A stretch of DNA of 64,000 bases, taken from positions 124,001-188,000 of the forward strand of contig JAFQQT010000017.1 of assembly GCA_017410455.1 (NCBI GenBank). Direction: 5' to 3'. A program made the translations under genes and the position numbers. This document shows positions 43,132 through 51,811 of the stretch, piece after piece. Positions within the stretch are counted from its first letter, which is position 1. Each line of letters begins with the position of its first letter. The notes under the pieces were generated by a model that worked only from the letters and a program-made list of their open reading frames with translations, ran no database searches and was not told where the DNA came from. This DNA comes from Clostridia bacterium. Lineage in GTDB: Bacteria; Bacillota; Clostridia; Christensenellales; Aristaeellaceae.

Positions 43132-44676
43132 ATGAAGAAGTTCCTGGCTATCCTGATGGCAGCCATGATGCTGCTGGCCATGACCTCTGCGTTTGCGGAG
43201 ACTGCTACGACTTACACGATTACCGTTCCCGCCAGCGAGACCGGCGTGAAGCACACCTACGAAGTCTACCAGATCTTTGTTGGTGATCTGGCCACCAGCA
43301 ATGGCAGCACCATCCTGTCCAATGTTGTCTGGGGCAAGAATGCCAAGCTGCCTGAAGGCGCCAAGGTTGGCGATGCTGTTGCTGAAGCGGTCCTGTCCAC
43401 GCTGACCAGCACTTCTGGCACTGACAAGGAAAAGCTGGCTGTGATTGCAAACTACGTTGACATCACCGGTACGGCCTTCACCACCGTGAAGGATGGCGCT
43501 TCCGTGAGCGTTCCTGCTGGCTACTACCTGATCAAGGATGCCAACAACTCCCTGGACAACACTCATGATGCGTACACCACCTACATCGTGAATGTTTGCA
43601 AGTCTGTGGAACTGGCTCCCAAGTCCGTGTATCCCACGGTTGACAAGGAAGTTCAGGACGAGACTGGCGATGCCGAGGCTGGCCACACTGATGGCTGGAA
43701 GGAGACCGCTGACCACGACCTGTTCGAGACCTTCTCCTTCCGTCTGACCGCCAAGCTGCCTGCTGACGAGCGCTACGCTGACTATACCACCTACGCTGTG
43801 ACCTTCCATGACACCATGTCCGAGGGCATCACCTTCGAGAACATCGTGTCCGTGACCGTCGACGGCAAGACCCTGACTGCTGACCAGTACACCACCACCG
43901 GTACCGATAACCTGGCTTACGGCGGCACCTGGACCCTGAAGATCGCCGACCTGAAGGCTATCGACGGCGTGAATCTGGTCGACAGCGCTGATGTTGTCGT
44001 GGTTTACAATGCGCACCTGAACGAGAAGGCCCAGATCGACAACGAGTCTGTGACCTCCACCACCAACGAGAACTCCGTCTACCTGACCTACTCCAACAAC
44101 CCCAACGCTGCTGGCGAGGGCAAGACCCCCGTTGACTACGTCTGGGTCTTCACCTACGTTGTGAACAACACCAAGTATGCTAACTCCGCTGCTTCCGGCA
44201 ACGAGCTGGCCGGTGCGGGCTTCACCCTGTACGATTCCACTGGCGCTGTGGTCCCGCTGTGCAAGATCGGTGATGACTACTACGTCTATGACGGCAAGAC
44301 TGTGCCTTCCACCGCGACTCCTGTTGAAGACTACGAGATGGTCACCACTTCCAACGGTAAGTTCAACATCAAGGGTCTGGATCACGGCACCTACACCCTG
44401 AAGGAGACCACCGTGCCTGCTGGCTACAACAAGGTCGATGACGTGACCATCACCATCAGCGCTCTCCACTCCGAGAATGCGGATGCGAAGGCTGCTTCCA
44501 CCACCCTGGACAGCAACTCCAAGATGAACAACGACATCATCAACAAGTCCGGCGCGACCCTGCCCGAGACCGGCGGCATCGGCACCACCCTGTTCTACCT
44601 GCTGGGCGGCCTGATGACTGCTGGCTCTGCCCTGATCCTGGTTGTCCGTCGTCGTGCGGATGCCGAGGAAGAGTAA
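43132..44676 (+). CDS. Major pilin: isopeptide-forming LPXTG fimbrial protein (SpaH/EbpB-like)
   Basis: A 514-residue pilin. Signal peptide at 1-23 (KKFLAILMAAMMLLAMTSAFA). The N-terminal domain ends with a pilin-motif-like KSVYPTVDKEV (about 160-170), whose Lys would be joined by the sortase. A fimbrial isopeptide-2 type middle domain follows (TYAVTFHDTMSEGITFENI). The C-terminal CnaB/prealbumin domain has the E-box TYTLKETTVPAGYNKV near 420-436. The end is LPETGG, a hydrophobic helix and RRRADAEEE. Codon choice (many GCT, GTT, TCC) differs from neighbours and suggests high expression. AAGGAG eight bases upstream sets ATG 43132; the longer frame upstream overlaps the giant gene's end. Confidence 0.93.
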   Translation: MKKFLAILMAAMMLLAMTSAFAETATTYTITVPASETGVKHTYEVYQIFVGDLATSNGSTILSNVVWGKNAKLPEGAKVGDAVAEAVLSTLTSTSGTDKEKLAVIANYVDITGTAFTTVKDGASVSVPAGYYLIKDANNSLDNTHDAYTTYIVNVCKSVELAPKSVYPTVDKEVQDETGDAEAGHTDGWKETADHDLFETFSFRLTAKLPADERYADYTTYAVTFHDTMSEGITFENIVSVTVDGKTLTADQYTTTGTDNLAYGGTWTLKIADLKAIDGVNLVDSADVVVVYNAHLNEKAQIDNESVTSTTNENSVYLTYSNNPNAAGEGKTPVDYVWVFTYVVNNTKYANSAASGNELAGAGFTLYDSTGAVVPLCKIGDDYYVYDGKTVPSTATPVEDYEMVTTSNGKFNIKGLDHGTYTLKETTVPAGYNKVDDVTITISALHSENADAKAASTTLDSNSKMNNDIINKSGATLPETGGIGTTLFYLLGGLMTAGSALILVVRRRADAEEE

Positions 44677-44689
44677 GATCTGATTTTCT

Positions 44690-44721
44690 GGTCGGGGAGT
44701 CCCTTCGGGGGCTTCCCGGCC
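44690..44721 (+). other. UUCG-capped hairpin between pilin and sortase
   Basis: A 14-bp stem (with G-U wobbles) closed by a TTCG loop: GGTCGGGGAGTCCC and GGGGCTTCCCGGCC. Strong RNA fold but followed by TGACTTGCTG rather than T residues, so it may protect the pilin mRNA 3' end or only partly stop transcription before sortase. Confidence 0.7.
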
Positions 44722-44747
44722 TGACTTGCTGAATGAAGGAGGCCGCG

Positions 44748-45668
44748 ATGAAGAAGCATGCAACGACGATCCTGCTCTTCGTGATCATGTTCGTCGGTCT
44801 TGGTCTCCTTCTGTACCCGCCGCTGGCTGATTATTACAACTCATTCCATCAGTCACGTGCCATTGCAGCCTATAGCCACTCCGTGGAGGACGAGCAGGGG
44901 ACGGACTACGCTGCCTACTGGGCGGCGGCGAATGCGTATAATGAGACGCTGGCTGGTAAGAGTGCTGTAAGCCGCTTGCGTGCGGCAGAAACAGCCACGG
45001 ATAATTACGACAGCCTGTTGCGGATGGAGCAATCCGACGTGCTTGGCGTCATTGAGATCTCTGAGATCGCGGTGACCCTGCCCCTGTACCATGGTACCAG
45101 TGACATGGTGCTGCAGGTAGCGGTTGGTCATCTCCGGGGAACCTCGCTGCCCACCGGCGAGCCGGGAACGCACACGGCCTTCTCAGCTCACCGTGGTCTG
45201 CCGTCCGCGAAGCTGTTCACCAATCTGGATCAGCTGCAGTTGGGTGACATCTTCATCCTGCGGGTGCTGGATGAAATCTTCACCTATGAGGTTGATCGGA
45301 TATCCATCGTGCTGCCCCATCAGGTTGAAGCATTGGACTTCGTTGATGACAGCAATGCCTACTGCTCCCTGATCACCTGCACGCCCTACGGCGTCAACTC
45401 GCACCGGCTGATCGTGCGTGGCCATCGCGTGGAGAACTCCACCGCGGCGCTGGCTGCCCGCGTCACGGCGGATGCGAAGCAGATCGATCCCATCATCGTC
45501 ACGCCCATCGTGGCCGCGCCCATGCTGGTGGTGCTGCTCATCATCATGCTGGTGAGCACCAGCCCCAAGCGCAGGAAGTCGGCCCGCAAGCACCTCTCCG
45601 CCGAGGAGATCGTGCGCCTGGCGGGCGACGTGCCCCCGAAGAATGAACAAGGAGGTGAGCGGCCGTGA
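44748..45668 (+). CDS. srtC: Class C (pilin-polymerising) sortase
   Basis: A 306-residue sortase with N-terminal helix (about 6-27) and a class C lid region. Catalytic His lies in FSAHRGLPSAKLF near 145, Cys in SLITCTPYGVNSHRLIVRGHR near 207, with Arg in the same motif. A second hydrophobic helix near 255-275 (IVTPIVAAPMLVVLLIIMLV) at the C-terminus, a class C feature, holds it in the membrane at both ends. It joins pilin subunits through the LPXTG Thr and the pilin-motif Lys. The start ATG 44748 follows AAGGAGGCCGCG. The next gene's GTG overlaps its stop. Confidence 0.95.
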   Translation: MKKHATTILLFVIMFVGLGLLLYPPLADYYNSFHQSRAIAAYSHSVEDEQGTDYAAYWAAANAYNETLAGKSAVSRLRAAETATDNYDSLLRMEQSDVLGVIEISEIAVTLPLYHGTSDMVLQVAVGHLRGTSLPTGEPGTHTAFSAHRGLPSAKLFTNLDQLQLGDIFILRVLDEIFTYEVDRISIVLPHQVEALDFVDDSNAYCSLITCTPYGVNSHRLIVRGHRVENSTAALAARVTADAKQIDPIIVTPIVAAPMLVVLLIIMLVSTSPKRRKSARKHLSAEEIVRLAGDVPPKNEQGGERP

Positions 45669-46591
45669 AGAACCGCATGACCCGCTTGCTGATGCTGACC
45701 CTGTGCCTGCTGCTGTGCGTGAGCCCTGCCGCGAACGCCTTCGAGATGGTCGACCTCACGCACCCCGTGAGCCTGACCCTCTTCGCAAATGACGAGGATA
45801 TCCCGCTGGCCGGCGTCGGCTTTGAACTGTACATGGTTGCGGAGATGAACGAGTACGCGCAGTTCGAGCTGCTGCCTGCCTACGAGGGCTTCAGCGGCGA
45901 CATCAACAGGCTTGATGATGCAGCAAGCTGGATCATGGCAGCCGAGGAGTTGGTGATGCTGGTGCAGGGCCACGACCCTGATGCGGCAGCCACCAGCGGT
46001 GAAAATGGCCTTGCGGTCTTCGAGGGGCTTGTGCCTGGCCTGTATCTGGTGACGGGCAAGCCGGTGGAGATCCTGCCGTGGACTTACACGTTCACGAATT
46101 TCCTTGTCTCTGTGCCGACGCGCGACTTCGAGGATGAATGGGTGTACGACGTCTTCTCCGACGTGAAGCTGGAGAAAGAGCCGGCCATCATCAGTATTGA
46201 TGTGGTCAAGGTCTGGGACGATCTGGGCTATGAGAAGGATCGGCCGGTTTCCATCTATGTGGACCTGTACTGCGATGGTGAGCGGATCGCTGCGGCGCAG
46301 CTGCACGATGGCAACAGCTGGAGCCACACCTTCGAGAACCTCCCTTCGGCTCATGAGTACACGGTGAAGGAACGCGACGTTCCCCGCTGGTACAAGGTGA
46401 GCTACGAGGTGATCAACGGCGTTCTGGTGGTGCGCAACGACCGCGATGAGACCATCACGCCCGTGCCGGACATCCCCTCTACGGGGCAGATCACCCTGCC
46501 GATTCCGATTCTGGCGGGCGTGGGCGTGCTGCTGGTGCTGTGTGGTTGGTTCATCAACCGGAAATGGAGCCAGGCTCATGAAGAAGAGTAA
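45665..46591 (+). CDS. Minor pilin / CnaB surface protein with IPSTG sorting motif
   Basis: A 308-residue surface protein. Signal peptide at 1-25 (MLTLCLLLCVSPAANA). It has a SpaA-like N-terminal domain (VSLTLFANDEDIPLAGVGFE, about 35-54; GLYLVTGK end) and one CnaB domain (IISIDVVKVWDDLGY to VSYEVINGVLVVRND, about 178-258). The sorting signal is IPSTGQ near 274 instead of LPXTG, then a hydrophobic helix and NRKWSQAHEEE. The altered motif may be served by a different sortase or act as the pilus base subunit. The GTG start overlaps the srtC stop (GTGA). Confidence 0.85.
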   Translation: MKNRMTRLLMLTLCLLLCVSPAANAFEMVDLTHPVSLTLFANDEDIPLAGVGFELYMVAEMNEYAQFELLPAYEGFSGDINRLDDAASWIMAAEELVMLVQGHDPDAAATSGENGLAVFEGLVPGLYLVTGKPVEILPWTYTFTNFLVSVPTRDFEDEWVYDVFSDVKLEKEPAIISIDVVKVWDDLGYEKDRPVSIYVDLYCDGERIAAAQLHDGNSWSHTFENLPSAHEYTVKERDVPRWYKVSYEVINGVLVVRNDRDETITPVPDIPSTGQITLPIPILAGVGVLLVLCGWFINRKWSQAHEEE

Positions 46592-46808
46592 GCAGATGAG
46601 GCGGCTGGGAACGTCGCTGATCGTGGCGGGCGTGATGATGATCGCTGCCGCCCTGGGCCTGGTGATCTACAACAAGGTGCAGTCGGACACGGCGGGCAAC
46701 GCCTCGGAGGCGGCCATTCTCGAATTGGAGTCCATCATGTTCAACAACCAGATGAATGGCGTCACGGACGATGTGGCCGATGATGCGACCTGGCACGGAT
46801 TGCAGTAA
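46578..46808 (+). CDS. Small membrane protein resembling a sortase N-terminus
   Basis: A 76-residue protein: short basic start (MKKSKQMRRLG), one hydrophobic helix (TSLIVAGVMMIAAALGLVIY), then a 40-residue helical, acidic tail ending ATWHGLQ. The first half resembles the N-terminal anchor of class D-type sortases, but no catalytic domain follows and a terminator starts six bases after the stop. GGAG eight bases upstream, and 14-base overlap with the minor pilin. It may be a remnant or a genuine accessory membrane peptide for the pilus. Confidence 0.6.
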   Translation: MKKSKQMRRLGTSLIVAGVMMIAAALGLVIYNKVQSDTAGNASEAAILELESIMFNNQMNGVTDDVADDATWHGLQ

Positions 46809-46816
46809 CACAATAA

Positions 46817-46854
46817 AAACGCGGCTTCAGCAGGTTGGCTGAGCCGCGTTTTTG
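46817..46854 (+). terminator. Strong terminator of the pilus operon
   Basis: AAAACGCGGCTTCAGC pairs with GCTGAGCCGCGTTTT around a six-base loop, ending in TTTTT. The A-rich 5' arm gives it activity in both directions, which would suit the convergent trkH. Confidence 0.95.
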
Positions 46855-46856
46855 CG

Positions 46857-46890
46857 TAGAAAAGCGACCCCGGAAAGACCGGAGTCGCGC
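46857..46890 (-). terminator. Possible trkH terminator
   Basis: GCGACCCCGG/CCGGAGTCGC with one mismatch and an AAAGA loop, five bases from the trkH stop. On the minus strand it is followed by TTTTCTACG. Confidence 0.65.
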
Positions 46891-46894
46891 GAAT

Positions 46895-48358
46895 TCATTT
46901 GCGCCACATGGCGGGATGGAACAGGGCCAGCATGGGGAAGATCTCCAGGCGGCCAGCCAGCATCAGGAAGGTCAGCACCAGCTTGGCAAAGGGTCCGTAA
47001 CTGGCGTAGCTGCCAGCTGGGCCGATGGCGTTGCTCAGGCCGGGGCCGACGTTGTTGAAGCAGGTCAGTGCGGCGGTGAAGCTGGATTCGAGGTCGTTCA
47101 ATTCAGCCGCAGGGTTCTCCAGGGAGACGAGGACCGTACCCAGCACCAGGATCAGCAGGCACATGAATGCGTAGACGGCAATCTGCCCCAGCACGCTTTC
47201 CTCCACGGCCTTGCCCTCAAAGCGCACCGTGTGGACCTTGCGGGGCTGGAAGGTGCGTCGCACTTCGCGGATCCCCAGCTTACACAGCATGCCGATGCGG
47301 CAGATCTTCATGCCGCCGGCGGTAGAACCAGCGCAGCCGCCAGTGAACATCACCAGCATCAGCAGCGCCTTTGAGGTGACGGGCCAGAAGGCGAAATTAG
47401 CCGTGGCGTAACCGGTAGTGCTCATCAGGGAAGCTGTCTGGAAGGAAGAGTACCGCAGGGCAGTGAGGAAGTTGCCCTCATAGTCCGGCATGAGGTTGAG
47501 GGTGATCAGCAGCACCACGCCGATGTAGATGCCCAGGAACCATCGCAGCTCCTCGTTCCGGATCGCCTCACGCCAGCCGCCGGTGAGCGCTTTGTAGTAC
47601 AGGGCGAAGTTGACGCCGAAGACGATCATGAAGAATGTTGTGATGCCTTCGATCCATGCGGAGTTGAAATGTCCGACACTGGCAGCATAGTTGCTGAAAC
47701 CGCCGGTGCCGGCTGTACCAAGGGCATGGATGGCTGCGTCGTAGGCATCCATACCGGCGAGCATCAGCGCAATCCAGTTCATCAGAGTCAGTACGCCGTA
47801 GACGATGTAGAGGATCTTCGCCGTATCGCCCATGCGGGGAGCGATCTTGGAAAGCGTGGGTCCGGGAGACTCTGCGCGGACGAGGTGGCTCGTGCGACCG
47901 CTCATCTGCGGCAGAAGCGCCAGCGTCAGCACCAGCACGCCCATACCGCCGATCCAGTGGGTGAAGGAGCGCCAGAACATGACGCCGTGGGGCTGGCCCT
48001 CCACCACGGGCATGATGGATGCGCCGGTGGTGGTGAAGCCGGAGACCGACTCGAAGAGCGCGTCGATGAAGTCGGGGATCACGCCGCTGAACAGGTAGGG
48101 CAGCGCGCCGAAGACCGACAGGAGGATCCAGGCCAGCGCAACGGCCAGGAAGCCCTCGCGGGCGCGGAGGTTGCTCTGTTCAGGCTTGCACAGCAGGCGG
48201 AGCGGCACGCCGATGGCGGCAAGGATGAGGATGCTCCAGACGAAGGCGAGCGCGTCGCCATCGCCATAAACGAGCGCAATGGCAAGGGCGGGGACCATGG
48301 CCGCGCCCTCCACCAGCAGGATGGAGCCCAGCACGCGCAGCAGAAGCAGGATATTCAC
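46895..48358 (-). CDS. trkH: Trk potassium uptake protein TrkH
   Basis: A 487-residue channel subunit. The four selectivity-filter loops are visible in order: SGFTTTGAS, GTAGTGGFS, MSTTGYAT and NNVGPGLS, each preceded by a pore helix, and about ten other membrane helices. TrkH/KtrB proteins pass K+ (or Na+/K+) across the membrane under control of the TrkA/KtrA ring. The GTG start overlaps the trkA stop (GTGA at 48355-48358), so the two are made in fixed ratio. Confidence 0.96.
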   Translation of the reverse strand: MNILLLLRVLGSILLVEGAAMVPALAIALVYGDGDALAFVWSILILAAIGVPLRLLCKPEQSNLRAREGFLAVALAWILLSVFGALPYLFSGVIPDFIDALFESVSGFTTTGASIMPVVEGQPHGVMFWRSFTHWIGGMGVLVLTLALLPQMSGRTSHLVRAESPGPTLSKIAPRMGDTAKILYIVYGVLTLMNWIALMLAGMDAYDAAIHALGTAGTGGFSNYAASVGHFNSAWIEGITTFFMIVFGVNFALYYKALTGGWREAIRNEELRWFLGIYIGVVLLITLNLMPDYEGNFLTALRYSSFQTASLMSTTGYATANFAFWPVTSKALLMLVMFTGGCAGSTAGGMKICRIGMLCKLGIREVRRTFQPRKVHTVRFEGKAVEESVLGQIAVYAFMCLLILVLGTVLVSLENPAAELNDLESSFTAALTCFNNVGPGLSNAIGPAGSYASYGPFAKLVLTFLMLAGRLEIFPMLALFHPAMWRK

Positions 48359-49719
48359 CGCCGGATCACCTCGTTCAGGTCACGGATGCCGTTCTCGTTG
48401 GCCACAACGACCACGCGGTCGCCGGCCTGGATCACGCTGTCGCCAAAGGGGACGATGACCTTGTCGCGGTGCAGGATGATGGCGATGAGCGTCCCCTTGC
48501 GGATGGTCAGGTTCTTCAGGGGCACGCCGATGTAGGAGTCGCTGTCCCGGGCGATGAATTCCAGCGCCTCGGCCTTGCCATCCACCAGGCGGTAGAGCTT
48601 CTGCACAGCGGTGCCACGGGCGTTGACGCGGGCGCGCACATAGCGCAGCAGCGCATCGCAGGTGATGATGCGCGGGCTGACCAGGCAGTCCAGTCCCAGG
48701 TTGGCGATCACGTCGTTGAAGGCGAGGCGGTTGTTCTTCACGATCACCTTCGCCACGCCCAGCTGCTGGGCGTAGAGGCCGGTCATCAGGTTCTCCTCCT
48801 CGCGGTCGGAGAGGGCGACGAAAGCGTCCATGCGGGGGAGGTTCTCCTGCTCCAGCAGCTCCTGATCGCTGCCATCGCCCACGATCACGTCGGTATGGGG
48901 CAGCTGCTCGCTGAGGGATTCAGCCTTCGACGGGTCGATCTCGATCATCGTGACATGAATGCCCGCAGGCGAGAGGATCTTTGCCAGGTAGTAGCTCACG
49001 CGGCTGCCACCCATGACCATCACATTCTTGACCCGCTTGACCGTGCGGCCCAGGAAGCGGAAGTACTGCGTGATGGTGACCATTTCGCCAGCGACGTGGA
49101 CGCGGTCGCCTGCCTGGATGATGAAATCGCCGTTGGGGATGGACACCTCGCCTTCCCGTTCCACGGCGCAGTACAGCACGCGGGGCAGGTTGGGGAGCCT
49201 GGTGGGCAGGGCCTTGAGGGGCAGATTGGCGATGGGGTCGCCCTCGCGGACGCGGAATTCCACCATCTCCACATGCCCCTTGGCGAAGGACTCGATGTTC
49301 GTCGCGTATGGGAAGCGCAGCAGGCGGCTGATTTCCTGGGCGGTGGCGCGCTCGGGATTCAGCGCCATGTCAATGCCCAGCTCGTGCTGCAGGAGGGTGA
49401 GAGACTCATTGTACTCCGGGTCACGGATGCGGGCGATGGTATACTTTGCACCCAGGCGCTTGGCCACCAGGCAGCAAAGCATGTTCGTCTCATCGCTGGC
49501 TGTGGCGGCCACAACGATGTCCGTCTTGTCAACGCCAGCGTCGATAAGCGTCTTGGCGTTGGCGCCGTTCCCATGGATGTACAGGGCATCAAGCGTATCC
49601 TCGCCCTTGCGGACAACGTGATCATCACAGTCGATGATGACCACGTCGTGATCCTCGCTGATGAGCTGTTCTGCCAGCGTGTGGCCTACCTTGCCATCGC
49701 CGACAACAAGTATGCGCAT
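48355..49719 (-). CDS. trkA: Trk system potassium regulator TrkA
   Basis: A 454-residue TrkA with two RCK modules. The first Rossmann motif is VVGDGKVGHTLAEQL (residues 4-18) with the EDHDVVIID acidic strand end; the second is MVMGGSRVSYYLAKIL near 228. Each is followed by a TrkA-C domain (GEVSIPNGDFIIQAGDRV and DKVIVPFGDSVIQAGDRV). It binds NAD(H)/ATP-type nucleotides to gate TrkH. GGAGG eight bases upstream sets the start at 49719. A TATACT-like -10 lies at 49771-49776 on the minus strand, without a clear -35. Confidence 0.95.
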   Translation of the reverse strand: MRILVVGDGKVGHTLAEQLISEDHDVVIIDCDDHVVRKGEDTLDALYIHGNGANAKTLIDAGVDKTDIVVAATASDETNMLCCLVAKRLGAKYTIARIRDPEYNESLTLLQHELGIDMALNPERATAQEISRLLRFPYATNIESFAKGHVEMVEFRVREGDPIANLPLKALPTRLPNLPRVLYCAVEREGEVSIPNGDFIIQAGDRVHVAGEMVTITQYFRFLGRTVKRVKNVMVMGGSRVSYYLAKILSPAGIHVTMIEIDPSKAESLSEQLPHTDVIVGDGSDQELLEQENLPRMDAFVALSDREEENLMTGLYAQQLGVAKVIVKNNRLAFNDVIANLGLDCLVSPRIITCDALLRYVRARVNARGTAVQKLYRLVDGKAEALEFIARDSDSYIGVPLKNLTIRKGTLIAIILHRDKVIVPFGDSVIQAGDRVVVVANENGIRDLNEVIRR

Positions 49720-49830
49720 AGGGTTCGCCTCCGGATCAGTTGTTACGGTCGAAAGACCAAATACATATTCAGTATAGCACAGGTGACGGTAAAAGGGAAT
49801 GCAGCGACAAAAGCTTTGGCGAAATTGCAC

Positions 49831-49859
49831 AAAAAACCCACTGCCAACGGCAGCGGGTT
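49831..49859 (-). terminator. Terminator of the hydrolase/ATP-grasp/SUFU operon
   Basis: On the minus strand AACCCGCTGCC pairs with GGCAGTGGGTT around GTT, followed by TTTT, four bases after the SUFU-protein stop. Confidence 0.92.
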
Positions 49860-49863
49860 GTGT

Positions 49864-50475
49864 TCAGCGCTTGCGGGCGCAGAGGAAACGGATCTCGCCC
49901 GAGGCGGGGTAGAAGCGCTCGTTCAGCTCCGCCTCGCTCATCTTCAGCTCCTCCGCTGTGACGGGCATGGCATGGATGATGCTGACCTTACTGAACAGCC
50001 CCGTGCGGCAGGTAAGCACCTCCGGCCGCTTGCCGCCGAAGGGCTGCAGCAGCATGCAGCCGGTCATGTTTACGTCCTCAGGCAGTTCGGTGGGGTCGGT
50101 GTACATGTCGATGCTGTGGCCGTAGGACAGCGGGTGATCGGCCTGGCAGGTGAAGTCCGCCAGGTCGCCCAGCAGATCGAGCAGCCACTGGTGCTTTTCG
50201 TCCTGCAGGTCCCAGTCCGCCGGGGCGAAGAGCACATACTCGTTGCGGGGCTCGCCGCCCTCGGGATCGCGGGGGAGGAGGTGCTGGCTGGCGCCGATGG
50301 TGGCCAGCACCTGCATCAGCTGTCCATCGGGCCGCCGGCACAGCATCCGGACGACCATCAGCCCCGCGCAGGGGTGCCCGGCGGAGTCCCGCTCGGCGAA
50401 TTCCGGCTCGTTCAGAGGCTGGAAGACCTCTTCATAGTGGGCCATGAGCAGGCGCTGCGCAATCCTGTTCAGCAT
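49864..50475 (-). CDS. Suppressor-of-fused (SUFU) domain protein
   Basis: A 203-residue cytoplasmic protein matching the bacterial SUFU-like family. It has a VVRMLCRRPDG...VLATIGAS strand pair, EYVLFAPADWDL (about 78-89), a WLLDLLGDLADF helix, SYGHSIDM, and a C-terminal VSIIHAMPVTAEELKM. In bacteria these are often immunity-like or of unknown function. It follows the ATP-grasp gene by three bases with only a weak ribosome site (TGGTAAG), so it likely depends on coupling. Confidence 0.72.
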   Translation of the reverse strand: MLNRIAQRLLMAHYEEVFQPLNEPEFAERDSAGHPCAGLMVVRMLCRRPDGQLMQVLATIGASQHLLPRDPEGGEPRNEYVLFAPADWDLQDEKHQWLLDLLGDLADFTCQADHPLSYGHSIDMYTDPTELPEDVNMTGCMLLQPFGGKRPEVLTCRTGLFSKVSIIHAMPVTAEELKMSEAELNERFYPASGEIRFLCARKR

Positions 50476-50478
50476 CGC

Positions 50479-51672
50479 TTACCAGGTGGCGCAGGCGTCG
50501 GCATAGAAAGCCTGCATCTGCGCCTCGGTGTCGAAGTTGGCCACATACATCTGGTTGCCCATGGCGCCGGAGAGGGCGTCGGGGATGCGGGAGACCATCT
50601 TCATGTTGGCGGCGTACTTCTGGCACAGCGCCTCGTGGGAGAGCTTGAAGTTCTTGCCGTCGCGGCGGCCGGCGAAGGCACAGAAGTAGTGCTGGCCCTG
50701 GGCCTTGAGGGTGGAGTCAAAGGCGATCATGTCCGCGTAGATCTTGTACACATCCGTGGAGTTGGCGAAGTTCATCATGTCCGGGGAGAAGCCGCCGCAG
50801 GGACGCATGTTGACTTCCAGGGCTACCACGTCGCCCTTCTTGCCCATGTGGGGGTGATCGGCGGTGAGGCGGAAGAACTCGAAGTGCACGAAGCGGTTCT
50901 TCACGCCGAAGGACTTGACCGTGGCGCGGCCGGCGGCACGGGTGTCCTCGGGCAGGTCGCGGACGATGTAGTAGATGGAGTTGTCGCCGTTGTTGACCAC
51001 GTCCATGATGGAATTGGGGGTGACGTTGCCGGTCTCGAAGATGGGGTTGCCATTGCTGTCGATGATGGCGTCGTAGCTGTTGACCTCGGCGGTGATGAAC
51101 TCCTCCATGATGTAGGAAACGCTGCGGTCCATGGTGTCGATGAAGCTGCGCAGCTCGTCGTCAGTCTTGAGCTTGTAGGTGCTGGAGGCACCCACGCCGT
51201 TGTCGGGCTTGACGATGACGGGGTAGCCCACCACGTCGATGAAGGCGCGGCAGCCCGCGAAGTCATCCACGATGTGGTAGCGGGCGGTCCTGATGCCCAC
51301 GGCCTCGTAATAGGGCTTCATCTTGGACTTGTACTTGATGCGCTCCATGTCGCTGGTCTGGAAGCCGCTGGTGATGTGGAAATCGGTGCGCAGCATGGCG
51401 TCGCGCTCCAGCCAGTACTCATTGTTGCTCTCCAGCCAGTCGATGCGGCCGTACTTGCTGATGAAGAACGCCACGGCGCGGTAGACCTCGTCGTAGTTCT
51501 CCATGGAGCTGACCTTGTAGTACTCATGCAGGTTCTCGCGCAGCTCGGGCAGGAGCTGATCATAGGGGCAGTCACCCACGCCCAGCACGCGCAGGCCGTT
51601 GTCCTTCAGGTGCTTGCAGAACTGCCAGTAGTTGGTGGGGAAGTTGGGGGAAATGAAAACGAAATTCTTCAT
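50479..51672 (-). CDS. ATP-grasp ligase
   Basis: A 397-residue ATP-grasp enzyme. The N-terminal Rossmann-like part (VFISPNFPTNYWQFCKHL) leads into the ATP-grasp core: GYPVIVKPDNGVGASST (lysine and glycine-rich loop, about 145-161), SYIMEEFI adenine contact, and DVVALEVNMRPCGGF metal-binding Glu and Asn near 283-297. Such proteins ligate a carboxylate to an amine, thiol or imino-acid. The acceptor is unknown; two alpha/beta hydrolases precede it on the same strand. Ribosome site AGAAGGATGATACAGCC. A MITE-like element separates it from the upstream hydrolase. Confidence 0.88.
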   Translation of the reverse strand: MKNFVFISPNFPTNYWQFCKHLKDNGLRVLGVGDCPYDQLLPELRENLHEYYKVSSMENYDEVYRAVAFFISKYGRIDWLESNNEYWLERDAMLRTDFHITSGFQTSDMERIKYKSKMKPYYEAVGIRTARYHIVDDFAGCRAFIDVVGYPVIVKPDNGVGASSTYKLKTDDELRSFIDTMDRSVSYIMEEFITAEVNSYDAIIDSNGNPIFETGNVTPNSIMDVVNNGDNSIYYIVRDLPEDTRAAGRATVKSFGVKNRFVHFEFFRLTADHPHMGKKGDVVALEVNMRPCGGFSPDMMNFANSTDVYKIYADMIAFDSTLKAQGQHYFCAFAGRRDGKNFKLSHEALCQKYAANMKMVSRIPDALSGAMGNQMYVANFDTEAQMQAFYADACATW

Positions 51673-51693
51673 GGCTGTATCATCCTTCTGTTG

Positions 51694-51800
51694 AAATTAT
51701 GAATTAGGAATTATGAATTGTGAATTCAGCGTGTGGAACGGAATAGATGCTGCCAGGCTGTGCAGCTCAATTCCTAATTCATAATTCATAATTCATCATT
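51694..51800. mobile_element. MITE-like AT-rich element, copy 1
   Basis: About 107 bases with inverted ends built from TAATTCATAATTC-like units, in a GC-rich genome. Its right end, reversed, matches the left end of the element at 61641 (ATGAATTAGGAATTGAG). It has no coding capacity. It sits between the hydrolase stop and the ATP-grasp start without disrupting either. Confidence 0.75.
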
Positions 51801-51811
51801 GTGCATCTGCA

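Noticed and set aside
48469-51702. A 1077-codon plus-strand frame over trkA and the ATP-grasp gene
   Set aside because: It runs across two clear minus-strand genes and their terminator, with no family features.
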